Origin: Vandiemenella viatica
Lineage: Eukaryota > Arthropoda > Insecta > Orthoptera > Morabidae
NCBI GenBank assembly: GCA_031002005.1
Contig: JARYHS010013631.1
Span: 63,299,832-63,363,831, forward strand
Direction: 5' to 3'
Length of the DNA: 64,000 nt
Shown here: positions 1 through 11,525 of the stretch, piece by piece
Layout: every line of letters begins with the position of its first letter
Numbering within the stretch: the stretch's first letter is position 1
The notes under the pieces: model-generated
Databases searched by the model: none
Told to the model about the DNA's origin: nothing
The model's input: only the letters and a program-made list of their open reading frames with translations
Program-made: the position numbers and the translations under genes

Positions 1-1832
1 TCAAACAATTGTCTTTACTGTAAATTTTTTTAATAAAATAGTTGTTTATGCACTGGAAATAATTGCCCTTTACATATTGTAGATATTTATATTAAAATAT
101 TTATAGTTACAGTTTACACCACAGTGTATCATAGAGTTTGAAAAAATACAAAACCAAGATCAAATAAAAGATAAAAAATGAAGATTTGTTTATTAAGAGA
201 GCAACAAGTGTTTGCCATTGGGCCGAACTCGTCCCACTGATCTCATTTCAATAGGATTCTTCCGTCACTCGGCCGTATACGTCCAAGTAGGTCGTGTCCA
301 GTGGCCGCGTAACAATGCCTTTATCTGTTTCGGGATTAGTCGGTCGTATTTGTCCGTATACGGCCGACCAGTCGATCGGACGAATTCGTTGTCAGTCGAC
401 GACCTGCCTCAGAGAATGGTAGGTTCCTGACTGAGATAACGTTACTGGAGCATTCGGAAATCGTATAGAAAGGCTCATATTCATCCGTCATTGAGTTAAA
501 AATGAAACAGATATCTCCACAGGAGATGTACTATTTACATAATCATCAAAAGAGAGAGCGCAGTACAAGTCTCATAATGAAATATTCTGCGTGGAGAAGG
601 AGGAGACGTTTCACACAGGGAAAGTTCAGCAACATTTCCTTTTCCCAGAAATAGTCTCAATTCCGCTCGCGTCTACAAAAAGACATAGTCTAGTCATATC
701 GCTAGTTTCTGTACAACTTAACTCCGCTTTACTATGAAAACTGTCGATCCCACTCAAAGACCTCTGTGGACAAGTCCCAAGCGCCCACTCGAGTATTCTG
801 TCGTCATATTAGGCCCAGCTGAGTATTCCGAGAAATCAGGGGATACAGATAGCCCCTTACAGCTTTCCGTATACAACTGTTCCTCAACAATTGTCTGAAA
901 GTATAACCGTTCTACGTGAAATAATAGTTGCTTTTGCGCATCGCATTTGTCAGAAAACCTTACACTACATGTATGAAAATGGGTTTGCCATAAAACGAAG
1001 GTCTTTTCTTTTTTCTTTCAAGAAAAACAAAATTAAAGTTTAAAATATATATATATAAAATAGAAATTTGAACTAAACAGTTTGAAATAATCTTTAAATA
1101 TAAAATTTTGTTGGACAGTGATAGAATGTCCCACAATTCTATGTTTAAGAAAACGTGGTGTGCTACATATTAGTTGTTGTGTATTTTTTTATCGTTAGCT
1201 ATTGGTAAAGGAATCATTTTTAACACTGACGTTATTTTAGCTTATTAAAACAAAAAGTTATTCTGAATAGTGGGATATTTTACCAGTTTCGAACAAAATC
1301 TTGGTGTTTTAATTCATATCACAACAAAAGTACGCTATTAAAACTATAATTTTATTTTTAACTTTTTAGTTCACACGGCTAAGAATGCATGTTTTTTTTT
1401 TTAAATATTTGGATATATTATTTGTTAACCTTAAAACAAAATTGAAGATGTAAGTATGATGACACACGAGCATTTCATGTGTGACAGTGAGCTTGTGATT
1501 ATTTTATTCAAGTTCGCGTAACCTAGAGATTTCATGTAACATGTCAACATTACGTGGAACTCTCGCTGTTAGCTTGGAGCAATCAGGCTCTCCTATCTGG
1601 AGACAATCCAGTGACTTAACGGAACCGACAGTTACACAAGGCTGCCTGTTCGCCAGCAGGAGACTAATTTTAAACTGACTTTGTTTTATATAAGAACCTA
1701 CAGCGCCGAGGCGGACTCCTGTGTGTTTGCAACCTGGTTTACATTTGTGTTCGCTTGATTGCATTACTAACAGGCAGCTACTGGTTTATATATATATATA
1801 TATACTGTCAAAGTAAAGACAATACCAGAACA
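1..1832. other. Non-coding DNA with a CpG-rich inverted repeat
   Basis: No protein of recognisable family is seen on either strand. Positions 190-440 are markedly richer in CG dinucleotides than the AT-rich surroundings and hold a perfect 13-bp inverted repeat (269-281 and 355-367, TCGGCCGTATACG and its complement). A short (TA)n run lies at about 1787-1804. The remaining sequence is AT-rich with no feature I can support. Confidence 0.5.
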
Positions 1833-2345
1833 TAGTCTACATCTACATTCATACTCTGCAATTCACAAACTGTGGGTGGCAGAGGGTGCTAAGCACCAAT
1901 CTTAATTCTGCGCATTCCAATCCCGAATAACACGAGGAAAGAAAGAATACATAAAAGCATCAGGAACAGTATATTTTTTCACGAATCTTATCCCTCCGGT
2001 CATTTCGACCTAAATAGGTTGGCGGAAGAAGTATCTCGCTGCACTCAAAGGTCTTAGAATTTCATATATTCTGCAATAAATTCAAACGCAAATGGCGTCG
2101 TCTGTCTTCCAAATGATCCCAGCCCAATCTAAGTATCAATTCTGTGACGCTTTCATAAGGGCTGTAGCAACCAGTCACAAATCGAGCGGCCCTCCTCTGT
2201 ACCCTCTCCACTGAGACAATCAGGCTCTTGCGATACGGATCCCTAACTCCACAACAGTAATCCAGATGCGGACGCACTAGTGTTTTATATACTATTTCCT
2301 TTGTATGAGCATTACAATTCCTCAGAATACGACCTATGAACCGTA
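1833..2345 (-). mobile_element. 5'-truncated LINE, 3' end only
   Basis: Minus-strand remnant of the same non-LTR retrotransposon family found at 23927-26750. Positions 2277-2062 encode the post-RT C-terminal segment, with motifs HLDYCCGV, RVQRRAARFVTGCY and ESVTELILRLGW, all nearly the same in the longer copy. The frame then reaches a MYSFFPR-IRDWNA segment ending in a stop near 1902-1904. The 3' UTR contains the hairpin GGTGCTAAGCACC (1885-1897) and ends in GTAGATGTAG-type tail repeats near 1838. Homology to the other copy stops at about 2345, as expected for 5' truncation during target-primed insertion. I see no clear target duplication. Confidence 0.9.
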
Positions 2346-3239
2346 GTTATGAACCTGTTGTATTTGTCACCGGTTCTTAATAACTGTGAACAATTTGAAA
2401 TAATTATCACCTTTGGAAGTGGTTGAAAATTGAAGTGATAGATTTCATAACATTCATACATACATACAGGTCATGCTAAAGAAAGCCTATTAAGAAAATG
2501 GCAATTGGTTTATATATCACTGCTCATGTAAGTAAATAATATTACTACCTAATCACGCGAAATATCTGAATTTGAATATTGAACACCTATCGATGTTAAC
2601 TTGAACGGAATTTTGAGCGGTGTCTTGAATATATGATAAATAAAATATCAAATCAGTAAATACCATCAAACTTTCAACAGCTCTTTGGAAGAAATAGAAG
2701 AGTGAAGGTGTGAATTCAAAGCGTGATGTTGCCTTAAATATTCGTCTGAACTTTGAAGGTACAGAATCCTAACTGTTCGTTTAGGAATGACGGTAGAAGC
2801 GAGTGTTAGTGATGTGACGGTAGTAAGCACAGTGTAGCAGAGCGGCGCGTGGGAGCGATTGACCCCTGTCCCCGGGGACGCAGTCTGGCGGCGAGCAAGG
2901 TCATGTTACGCAAATGAGTGCCTCGCGTGGCGGCCGACACTCAGGGGACAGCAATCTGCTTAACAGGGGTCGCCTTGAGTCACAGCCCACACAAGTGATT
3001 GGGCCCACCACAATCACCCGCCAGACAAGAAAAACAAAAACGACGCCAAAACTGCATATTTTCTTCAGTAACTTGTCGAATATTTTGTTAAAAGAGAGGT
3101 GGGGTGAAATTGAGAATAAATTCGTAATAGATTGAATATTTGCGTAGGAAATGGATGTCATTCATGAGGTTATGATAACAACATCTGGGAAGGGTGCTTC
3201 ACGCTACAAAATATTTAAAGTTGTTAGGAATTGGCACTA
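2346..3239. other. Non-coding; GC-rich block at 2785-3030
   Basis: An AT-rich interval interrupted at about 2785-3030 by a GC- and CpG-rich stretch matching no repeat elsewhere in the window. It contains two inverted G/C stretches (ACCCCTGTCCCCGGGG, and later GGGGACAG with AGGGGTC). No convincing reading frame is present. It could be a promoter, an untranslated exon, a conserved non-coding element or an unrecognised repeat. Confidence 0.35.
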
Positions 3240-3990
3240 TAGATGTTCAAAGTATGGGAAAGTCAGATTGAGGAGATATTAGTCACTCCAAGAACATTAG
3301 TTCACATTATAACAAAGAACATACGCACGAAACATTTGATAGTAGACCAGAAGGCAATGTGGAGACGGGTATACACGGAATATGTAACCCTATTTGAAAT
3401 CAGTCCCATATCTTTTCTGAAATTATTTACGTCTATAAATTCGATATGCACTTTATCTCAAAATCAAACCTGTACCCAATACCCCTCTACACCTCTCCTC
3501 CCCCCTCCCCCCGCCACCCTCAAAAAAACTCGAGAGGCTGTTTCACCTGCAGGGAAAGTGATGCTATCAGATTTTTTAGATTCCTTCGGTGTACTGCCTC
3601 CCGTTATGGCGAAAATATGTCAGCGGCATAATATGCAATGTTGTGCAGCAGCTATCAAGGAAAACGAAGAAGCAAATTGCCAGAAACGGGCAAATCTCTT
3701 AGCCATACTTCTGTCATAGCCATGACTATAATTCATGAATGTACTTTCAGCTTGTAAAGTAACCACCATATTCGACCGAACTTCAGACTGCTACCCAATT
3801 TCAGTATCTATCTGGCACCCAATCCAAGTCATTTGATGACGTCATACCTATATGCAACTGCAACTCACTTCTTATCATTAATTTTATGTGGACAGTAGGA
3901 AAGCGTTGAAGCGTCATTGCAGTCAGTGGCGACTTTGTTGAAAACCGGACCACAAGTTTTCGTTTAACTCTTATGCATAAGTGAGACACA
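3240..3990 (+). pseudogene. Mariner-type transposase relic, frameshifted
   Basis: Degenerate Tc1/mariner-superfamily (mariner) transposase; in life this enzyme cuts and pastes its element at TA sites. A 158-codon open stretch (3243-3719) carries the middle of the family: an HTH-like ESQIEEILVTPRTLVHIITKN, then TKHLIVDQKAMWRR with LFEISPISFLKLF (the family's DQK and FLRRF region), then SPAGKVMLSDFLDS (the family's AGKVM block). After a frame change the match resumes as HTSVIAMTIIHECTF, matching the segment just after the second catalytic Asp. The last recognisable piece is SGDFVEN near 3930-3945, resembling the usual GDYVEK end. The 5' third is missing, several stops interrupt the rest, and a C-rich tract (3480-3522) replaces part of the core. 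I see no terminal repeats. The long open frame is therefore not evidence of a host gene. Confidence 0.75.
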
Positions 3991-4009
3991 ACTCATTTAC
4001 TGCACGATT

Positions 4010-4618
4010 CTTGTACACAACAGTAACACGGGTGCCTTGTTAATACCGTAAACAAAGATTGGCGGTCATCCACAGCGTCATTTGTTTGTCTCGGATCTTA
4101 CTGTATTCTTTCTTGTTCACGTGCTGACAGGTGTAAGAATAATGAATGGTTCTTGTGTACTGCCATATTCGACGTCTAGTTATCAATCTAGTTAGTTTAT
4201 TTAAGACACTATGTGCTATGAAATTACGGGTAGATCAGCTTCCGGTGTCAATTATTACAGCCTTCAAAGGTTGCCTGGTCTTTGTAACTCGCCAAACACC
4301 GTGTGGCAGAAACTAGAACACCCACGCAGCCCTGCCTCCCTGCATAAAGTAAACATACGCTTTCTCGGCCTCAGCAGTATGCAAGAGTAGACGTTGCTTA
4401 TTTTTCTTCTCCCGTTTCTTGCTAGTAAAAATATATTGTTGTTGACCCAAGAAGAGGCTAGAAGGAAAGAGTCTACTATGCAGTTTGGAAACAATCGTGT
4501 TTTAATCTCACCTGCTTGATACGCAATAAACTCGCAGCCCGCACTGTGACCCTCAGCAGAGAAAGGTCATGGGTGAAATCTCTCACCGACTACCTAATGA
4601 AGAGCACTCCCGCTGATA
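4010..4618. other. Non-coding, nothing recognised
   Basis: Mixed-composition DNA between two mariner relics. No family-level protein match, tRNA-like head or terminal repeat could be supported. Confidence 0.4.
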
Positions 4619-4822
4619 TACGAGGGTCGTTTGATAAGTTTGGTAAATTTCTAAGAGACGGAGCAACAACCGATTTTTTATGTGATGTCTGGAAAGTTCC
4701 ATTCTTTAAACTCCACCAGGCAAAACTTTTGTCAGTAGTGAAGCTTTGTTGACGTGTGGTAGTCGTTTGAAGTGAGCCGTTTAGCAATTGCCACAAACAT
4801 GCACGAAAACTAATTCCATGCA

Positions 4823-4958
4823 GTGATAAAACACTGTTATTTAAAAAAGTGGACAGCAACGCAGACCAAAAACGAGTTAAACGATATTCATGAGGACTCT
4901 GTTCCTTCCGTCTGTTTCTGGATAAAAGAATTTAAATGTGACAAACCAACAGTGAAGA
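4823..4958 (+). pseudogene. Mariner transposase, N-terminal piece
   Basis: Encodes the first helix-turn-helix region of a mariner transposase, read as a frame with YLKKWTATQTKNELND followed by PSVCFWIKEFKCDKPT, which matches the family's tryptophan-containing DNA-binding segment. The frame is cut just downstream by the hAT-like insertion and resumes after it near 6290. Confidence 0.85.
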
Positions 4959-4966
4959 CTACCGAT

Positions 4967-6267
4967 ATTGCGTATGTCGTACCGAAATGTAACGATTTTT
5001 TCCACGATTTCTGAGAATACAAGGAAATTTCCCCGATTTTTTGCCGATTTTGCGTTTGAAGTTAGCTACTCTTTTCGTTTATGTTTTACAGGACTTTCCT
5101 CGCTCGATTATATGATAACTAATTATCTGTTGCAGAAGGTTCCCGATATATTCTGGGGAATACCCTGGTGCCCTACATTTTCGAGATTTTTAGGTGATTC
5201 CAGAGCTAATTCGCTTGTCTATATAAACGAAAATTCTGATTTTATTCGTTCAACAGTTTTCATCACTTAGGAGAGAAATTTTCTCCGAGTTACTAAGTAA
5301 GAATGTCATCAGACGATGAACCAAATACAAGAGCGAATGTAAAAAGAAAAAATACTTCCAATTTTATAGAAAAGAATAGGAATAAGAATTTTCAGATTGG
5401 CTGATAAAAGTCGTAAAAGCGCAAACTATGCTTACTGCAAGAGTTTTAATAAGGATATTAATATTGCATCAGGGAAGACGCTCTCAAAAAACGCAATTCG
5501 TCTTTAATATATTCGATATCATCAAAGAATATAAAATCTCAAAGATATCGTCATTTACTGTGACAAAAAGTAAAAAACTTGATATAAAAATTATACAAAG
5601 CAAAATAATTCATTATTTTATATTAAGTGTCAGTAGTAAGTAAATTGTTAGTAGCCTCGTTTTTTTCGCAACATAATCTACCATTAACCATTATGGAGTA
5701 CCTACCAAAACTGATACAGTCCGTTTATCTCGATTCAAAAATTACAGAACAAATAAAATGCTCGACGACGAAAACTAACGTCATAATTGATCTGATTGTA
5801 GCAAAAGTTTTAATATTTTATGCTAAGATCTGCAGTAAACTAAGTTTTCACTTATTTTTCACGAGTTCAGTGATATTAGCAAAACCAAACACTTTTGGTT
5901 ATTCGAGAGATACGAAAAAAAAATCGCATCAAAGATTGTTTTATAGGTATTATTCCATTAGAAGCAGCTGATGCAGTATCCTTATTTGATCACATTGCAA
6001 ATTTTTTTTAGAAGCAATGGTATTCCATATAAATATATTACCTGATTGGTCAAACGTAACGATGGAGTGTAACAATCCTGTTGTAACATTGCTGTAAAAC
6101 GAAATAAATTTCGAATATTTTTCTTCTTAGGTGCACATGCCATTTGTTTCATCTTTGTGCGCCATAAGCTTGTGTCAAACTGCCACGCAAATTATGGTTA
6201 TTGGGGTAGTACTTTTTTTTTTCATATACCAATTTTGGGTCAAATATTCCGATATTAGTGGACAGCT
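4967..6267 (+). mobile_element. hAT-like transposon relic nested in the mariner
   Basis: This interval interrupts the mariner coding sequence and is flanked by the octamer CTACCGAT on both sides (4959-4966 and 6268-6275), the 8-bp target duplication typical of hAT elements. Translated pieces fit hAT transposases of the DUF4371/ZMYM-like type: SQHNLPLTIMEYLPKLIQS and IKCSTTKTNVIIDLIV (5670-5820), then PLEAADAVSLFDHIANFF (5950-6010), then ECNNPVVTLL, and further on HMPFVSSLCA. The order follows the family, but stops and frame changes are frequent and the C-terminal dimerisation part is missing. The terminal repeats are weak by eye, so the exact ends are less certain than the identity. Confidence 0.7.
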
Positions 6268-6309
6268 CTACCGATTTCACTTTTGACTATCGAGACCACT
6301 GACTGGTCA

Positions 6310-7100
6310 CCCAGTTCAGAGTTCCGCACCGTATATTATGGATAAAATCTATGCCAATGCTATGGAAGATCGTTGGGTGAAGGTGCTTGGGATGGCTGAA
6401 GCCGAAAACATATCGACGGAACGAGTTCATAACATGCTGCATGAAAATTTCATGAGAAAAGGTTGTGTGCACGATGGATGCTGCGACTGTTGGTTCTCGA
6501 TAACAAACCCACGCGAAAGAACGTTTCAACGCTGTATTTGGCTATAATGAAGTGCAATCCACAGGATTTTTGGAATAGATTTCTGACTTTAGACAAAAGA
6601 AGGCTATTTTACTGGCTGGAAAGGTGATGGACACGGTTTTTTTGGGATTCTCAAGGAATTATCCTAATTGATTACTACAAAAGTGTAAGACAATAACATC
6701 ATTATCATCATTATTTCACCATTTGAAAGAAGATCTGAAAAGTAAGCGGCCAAGATTGGTGCGCAAAAAAGGTGTTGTTCCACCAAGACAATGCGCCGTC
6801 TCACATGTCAACCGTTGCGATGGAAAAATTACACGAATTGGGCTTCAAATCGACTACACATTCACCCTATTCGCTAGATTTGACTCCATGCAACTTTCTC
6901 CTTTTCCCAAAATCGAAAATCTGACTTGTTGAGAAAAAAAAATTCGTCGAATGAAAAAGTCTTCGCAGACGCCAACGAGTATTTTGCAGGCTTTGGGACA
7001 ACCTACTTCTCTGGTGGCATTTAAAAATTGGAAACCCGGTGAATCAAATGTATCACCTTCGATGGGGACTATGTTGAAAAATAAAGAAATGTGATTTACT
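6310..7100 (+). pseudogene. Mariner transposase, central and C-terminal pieces
   Basis: Continuation of the interrupted mariner. Positions 6338-6545 give DRWVKVLGMAEAENISTERVHNMLHENFM, the second helix-turn-helix. Positions 6723-6932 give LKEDLKSKRPRL-like sequence followed in shifted frames by the QDNAPSHT-like and PYSPDLTPCNFFLFP-like blocks around 6785-6905. Positions 6950-7083 give ANEYFAGFGTTYFSGGI and the final GDYVEK. The linker with the first catalytic Asp is poorly preserved between 6545 and 6720. Confidence 0.8.
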
Positions 7101-7135
7101 TGCTTTTTTACCATACGTATCAAATGAACCTCGTA

Positions 7136-7944
7136 ATTTTGATTTCAAACTTTCCTTGTAACAATGAACCTGAATGATGAACAACAGATGTAAGTAATTC
7201 ATAATCCTTTTCTATAAATTTTGCGTAGTTGAGTACTTGAATGGTCAAGGCGAATAAAGCTGTAACACGAAGTACTCGTATTAATATTCCGAGCCGCTCA
7301 GGTATAGTGCAGTATTTTCTTGCCTGTCCTGAATGCTGCTATGAAGTTATACGAGATATCCATAATGCACTGAGCACAAGAAGTTTTAGTTCGTTCTCTG
7401 AAGGCGGATTATAATTGGGCTGTGGTACCCGTTACAACTTCACTAACAGATGCTGTCGCTTTCCCCTTACAATCCTGACATCACTTCAAGAGATTCTCTC
7501 CTGTTTCGGCCGTTCAGGTGTTCCTATGAGAGAAGAAAATTAGTAATGTGAATGATGTGGAACGTAAAATATGATCATCACTCACTACATTCAAGAACAG
7601 TGACAGTGCTTTAGAACTTTAAGGATTTACTGGAGGAATGAAGTTATTTTCTTCTATCATTAAAGGGTGATGTTATTATTCATTATTAGAACTTCAAATT
7701 CTCGTTCATTACGCTTGTTGGAATTGGCTAAACCACTGGTAATCAATGATTTTACTTTACACATTTCCATATTAGTCCATTAGACTGAGGATATTTTCAA
7801 ATGGCCGTAATTGCTAATGGTTTGCTGTAAGTTACATGTGTAACGTCAATCCAGAAAGCGTAATTGTATTTACAGATACGTTCGCTGTGATGATAAATGT
7901 CGTTGAGTACACTTCATACATAGTAACATATATATAAAGCGTAT
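7136..7944. other. Non-coding, nothing recognised
   Basis: AT-rich DNA after the mariner 3' end; no repeat family or reading frame could be supported. Confidence 0.4.
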
Positions 7945-7950
7945 GGAAGA

Positions 7951-8119
7951 GTCAAACCATCCAGATTTCAGTTTTCCTTGGTTTCCCGAGATAACTAAGG
8001 GTGAATGTTGGGATGGTTTCTTCAAAAGGCCATGGTTGAATTCCTTCCATGCCCCAAGTCCTTACACGCCTCTAACGACCTAGATGTCGACAAAGTGTAA
8101 AGCCATTAGGAAAAAAAAT
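7951..8119 (+). mobile_element. SINE family A, 5'-truncated
   Basis: Carries only the body of the tRNA-derived SINE seen complete at 45130: the 'CCAGATTT..TTTTCC..TGGTTTCCC' block, the 'GGCCATGGTTGAATTCC' block and the 'CGCCTCTAACGACCTAGATGTCGAC' block, ending in an A-rich tail near 8119. The tRNA-like head with its internal promoter is missing. Confidence 0.8.
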
Positions 8120-9098
8120 AATCATCCAAAATTTTTATACCTGCCTCCTGCCTACTTTCCCGTTAACTTGTCATTTCTGTTGCATGGTTATTATATTTGT
8201 TATTAATAATAAGAATATTCGCTTGTGCTATCCATATTTATACATTAGGAGCGAAATCACTGATTTAAAGTCACCATAAAACCTAAGCTTTCTATAATTA
8301 TTAAGCGTTCTGAATTACAAATCATGTCTGTAGTTACATATTTTTCATTGTTAATTTTATTTTGATTACTAGTAACTAAATCGAGCTGCAAATCAAAATT
8401 ATCTTCTTCGTATCACAGGATTAATTCAATATTACTTCACGAAGATTTTTGCTAGACTTCAAATCTGTGGCACTTTACGCCTGTGTCGTGGTTTAATTTG
8501 ATCCAGTATTCCTGGCACGCAGATAAGACCTAAAGCTTGACGAAACGTTTTAACTAAAGTGTGCACGCATACGTAAAAACAATCAAAAGTAATTTTTACA
8601 GCGTCTGAGTGACAGGTTACATACTGAGGCACATAGCGAGCTTGAAGCCTCACAATGCCTTATCACTTGTCCACCAAATTGCACTTTCCTTATGTATTAC
8701 ATTCACAGGTTATAAAAGCAATCATAAATTCGGCATTTCGTTAAGTAAAGTGTATTATATAAAATTATTCGTTGTTACGAACACAACGGTTTCTTGTCAA
8801 TCAATGAGACTCTTCGCCACGCCAATGATGCAATCGTTTACTGCGAAATAAAATTTGTCGGTTACTGAATGCTCATTGAAAAGGGAGTCCATAAAATGTA
8901 TGTTTAATTTGAGGGTACCGCTTGGAACTGAATAGTAAGAAGCATTTAGTCAAGAATATTTTTAAAGTTATATTCGATAAGATAGAATTACTTGAATAGT
9001 GGTGCTGTTCTTAACCATCTGGAAAAGGGTTATATATATTTAGGTAATATATTGCTCTTTATATTTGCGTAGCAGTCAATTTTCGTGAGAATACTCAA
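8120..9098. other. Non-coding, nothing recognised
   Basis: AT-rich interval between a SINE fragment and a foldback element. Short open frames here (for example 8459-8653 and 8609-8851) show no family motif. Confidence 0.4.
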
Positions 9099-9989
9099 GG
9101 CCCGTTCACATTAGCGGTCAGCTCAGCTCAGCTCAGATCAAAAATCGTTATACACGGAATTCAATGGGAGCATTCACACTACGCGGTCCGCTCAGGTCAG
9201 GGCAAGGCAGGTCAAACCGAAGATCACGCCGCCACCGATCAACAACGGTCAAGACCTGAGCTGAGCTGAGCTGACCGCTAATGTGAACGTGCGATGGTCA
9301 GGTCACATTAGATTAAAATCGACGACGAATGTATAAAAACTTCTGCTCATAAGCAAAAAAATAGTAATAAATAAAAAATAAATGTTTTAATATTATGTTA
9401 TTTCTGATTATTAGAAAGTTGTAATAATATTTGAATTTATATTAAAATTTTGCCATGTTTTCGTATTGCCAAGGTGCAGATTCTACTTCCTAATTAAATT
9501 TTTTTATGAATTTATTTTTTGTATCAAAAGGGTTCCTCTCATTCATCCTAAGATTCAATTTCTACATGACTTGAAATTTTATTCCTCCATAAACTATTGT
9601 GCTAAATACATTTTTCTAAAATTATGTTATCAATTAATATTGGAGAAAAGTTTTCTAAATTAAATTCGAAATATTTGAGATAAGATATCAAAAACATTTG
9701 CCACCACTCGTTTTCCACGGCATAAGCAGTAGATATAATTTTTGTCTCTTGATCTGTTTGTGTTTTCAAACTCTGGATTCAACCTGAACCGCCGTCTTTT
9801 TTATCTTCATCCAAAATCAGTGCGATTTTAATTAACGTTAGCGTAGAGAGTGGCATCGTTTGTTGTGAGCAACTCATATGAAATAGGCATCGTCTACGAC
9901 TTGGTCTGACCTGACCGCTAGTATGAATGCTATCCTGGATCGTGAGCTGAGCTGACCTGAGCTGAGCGGACCGTTAGTGTGAATGGACC
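9099..9989. mobile_element. Compound foldback DNA element
   Basis: An 891-bp unit with imperfect inverted ends: GGCCCGTTCACATTAGCGGTC at the left, and at the right the complement of GGTCCATTCACACTAACGG. A second, subterminal pair lies inside (9170-9200 and 9906-9930, GCATTCACACT/AGTATGAATGC type). A further inverted copy at 9256-9289 makes a perfect 34-bp inverted repeat with 9103-9136, so the left end can fold on itself. The arms are built of CTCAG/CTGAG repeats. The interior is AT-rich, with no transposase recognised. It is a non-autonomous class II element of undetermined superfamily; I could not define a target duplication. Confidence 0.8.
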
Positions 9990-11319
9990 TTTATAATTAG
10001 AATCCACAGTTGTCGTTACATCTAATTCTAAAGCTGCACCTTGCAATAATCCTTTTTATTTCTGTGGGAGACAGATAGAGTGATGGTCTCATATCTTGCA
10101 TAAAAGGCAATCACTTTTAGGTAATCACGGTAAGGCAGATAAAAATTATTTTAATGTGCGTATTTTCCCTACACTGTGTGTGTATGTGTGTGTGGTCCTA
10201 TTTATATCTGACAAATGATAAAACCATATGATTGAAAATATATTGTTTACTTGATTTTCAGAAGTAAATTAAAAAAAAGTCACTAACAGATACAGAATAA
10301 ACAGAACAGCTGCAGTCATTCTTCATATCAGACAGCAGAGAATTAAAATTTTGCTTCTGTTTGACTGTCTATATTAATTCGAATAAAAATAAAAAAAAAC
10401 ACATATTAGCAGCGCAGGACAAAAAACAATTGCGGAACGTAAATCAGGAGATTAATTGCGGTGCGGTTGAACTCAAAGTAAACTCATTAGCGTTGAACTT
10501 AATTATGGTCTGTGTGTCGAGGCTGCGCAGTTTATCAACACGGTTGATATATTGCGGGGAGGCTTACACACGATTCCCGTGCCACGTGGTCACTACTAGT
10601 TGTAACTGATATCGGTGAACAGAAACCTCAAGTGAGGGTAGTAATAAGGGATAAATAGTTGAAGGCAATACAAAAACATACGAGGATAAGGATACAAACT
10701 ATTCATTTAACACAGCTGATACCAGATGGGCTACAACAACACAAAAAATGACATCTTTTGTCGTGTCCTTGAACAGTACAACTAGTGACAACAATACTAT
10801 GGGAAGTGTCAAATAAAAGGTTTTTTCTTGGAGTTCCGATACAATTAAACCTTAGGAACTCCATGAAAATTCTGGCGAAGTATAATGGTTCACAAGCTGA
10901 GTTTTCCTCCATAATATTAGGCTGACAAGCTTCATTACAATTTACAGTGATATAATTATCTTAATTAATGGTGTATAATACACATAAATTACACAGCACT
11001 CACTAACAAACACTCACTGGTATTCGGTACCATATTGGAAGACTGAAGTTTCCTTGAAACTGGTTGAGGGAACTTCATTAACTGAGTGCAGATACTGAAT
11101 TTAACTTAGAATGAATTGTCAGAATCAATTGTCAGAATCAATCGAAGTGCTCCCCCTTGTTTAGCAGACTTCTTCCTCAACAACTTCTGCCGAAATCTGA
11201 AACAAGTGATTCTGCGGGGGTTTCTATAGATGCCAAGTAGATTACGTTTGAATTATGCGACAAATTTTATTTCACAGTCCGCGGTCCGACTCAGAAATCC
11301 AGCAGGCTTTCACTCTGGC
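9990..11319. other. Non-coding; CpG-containing block at 10440-10600
   Basis: Mostly AT-rich. Positions 10440-10600 have raised GC with ATTAATTGCGG, CATTAGCG and TTAATTATGG cores and match no repeat in the window. Positions 10160-10190 hold a short TG-rich simple repeat. No gene is seen. Confidence 0.35.
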
Positions 11320-11500
11320 TTGGAATTCACGTGGTTTCGAACTCCCTAATAGCCATCCAGATTTTCGTTTTCCATGACTGCTTGAATATACTCCAGGGTA
11401 ATGCTGGGATGGTTCCTTCTAAGGGCCTTCGCCGAATTCCGTTCCTTGCCCCCCAATACTTTTTCGCATTTAATTACTTCGATATCCACGATACTCCTAA
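11320..11500 (+). mobile_element. SINE family A, degenerate copy
   Basis: A B-box-like GGTTTCGAACTCC at 11333 is followed by the family body (CCAGATTTTCGTTTTCCATG, GCTGGGATGGTTCCTTC, GCCGAATTCCGTTCC). The tail merges with a (TA)n run at about 11502-11525. The tRNA head is poorly preserved. Confidence 0.7.
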
Positions 11501-11525
11501 GCAATATATATATATATATATGTAT

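Larger units (their letters stand above)
4621..7133 (+). mobile_element. Mariner element with TIRs, split by a hAT insertion
   Basis: Both ends are visible: CGAGGGTCGTTTGATAAG at 4621 and its imperfect complement CTTATCAAATGAACCTCG-like at about 7116-7133, each flanked by TA (4619-4620 and 7134-7135), the target duplication expected of mariners. The span is about 2.5 kb against roughly 1.3 kb for the family. The excess is explained by a 1.3 kb hAT-like insertion at 4967-6267. Transposase pieces appear in order on the plus strand: YLKKWTATQTKNELND (about 4840), GHPVQ then DRWVKVLGMAEAENIS (about 6310-6430), LKSKRPRL (6730), then DANEYFAGFGTTYFSGGI and GDYVEK (6970-7080). Stops and frameshifts show it cannot encode a working enzyme. 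Confidence 0.9.

Noticed and set aside
3243..3719. 158-codon ATG-initiated frame as a host gene
   Set aside because: Its sequence follows mariner transposase motifs (DQK, FLKLF, AGKVM) with a lost N-terminus and later frameshift, so it is a transposon relic.
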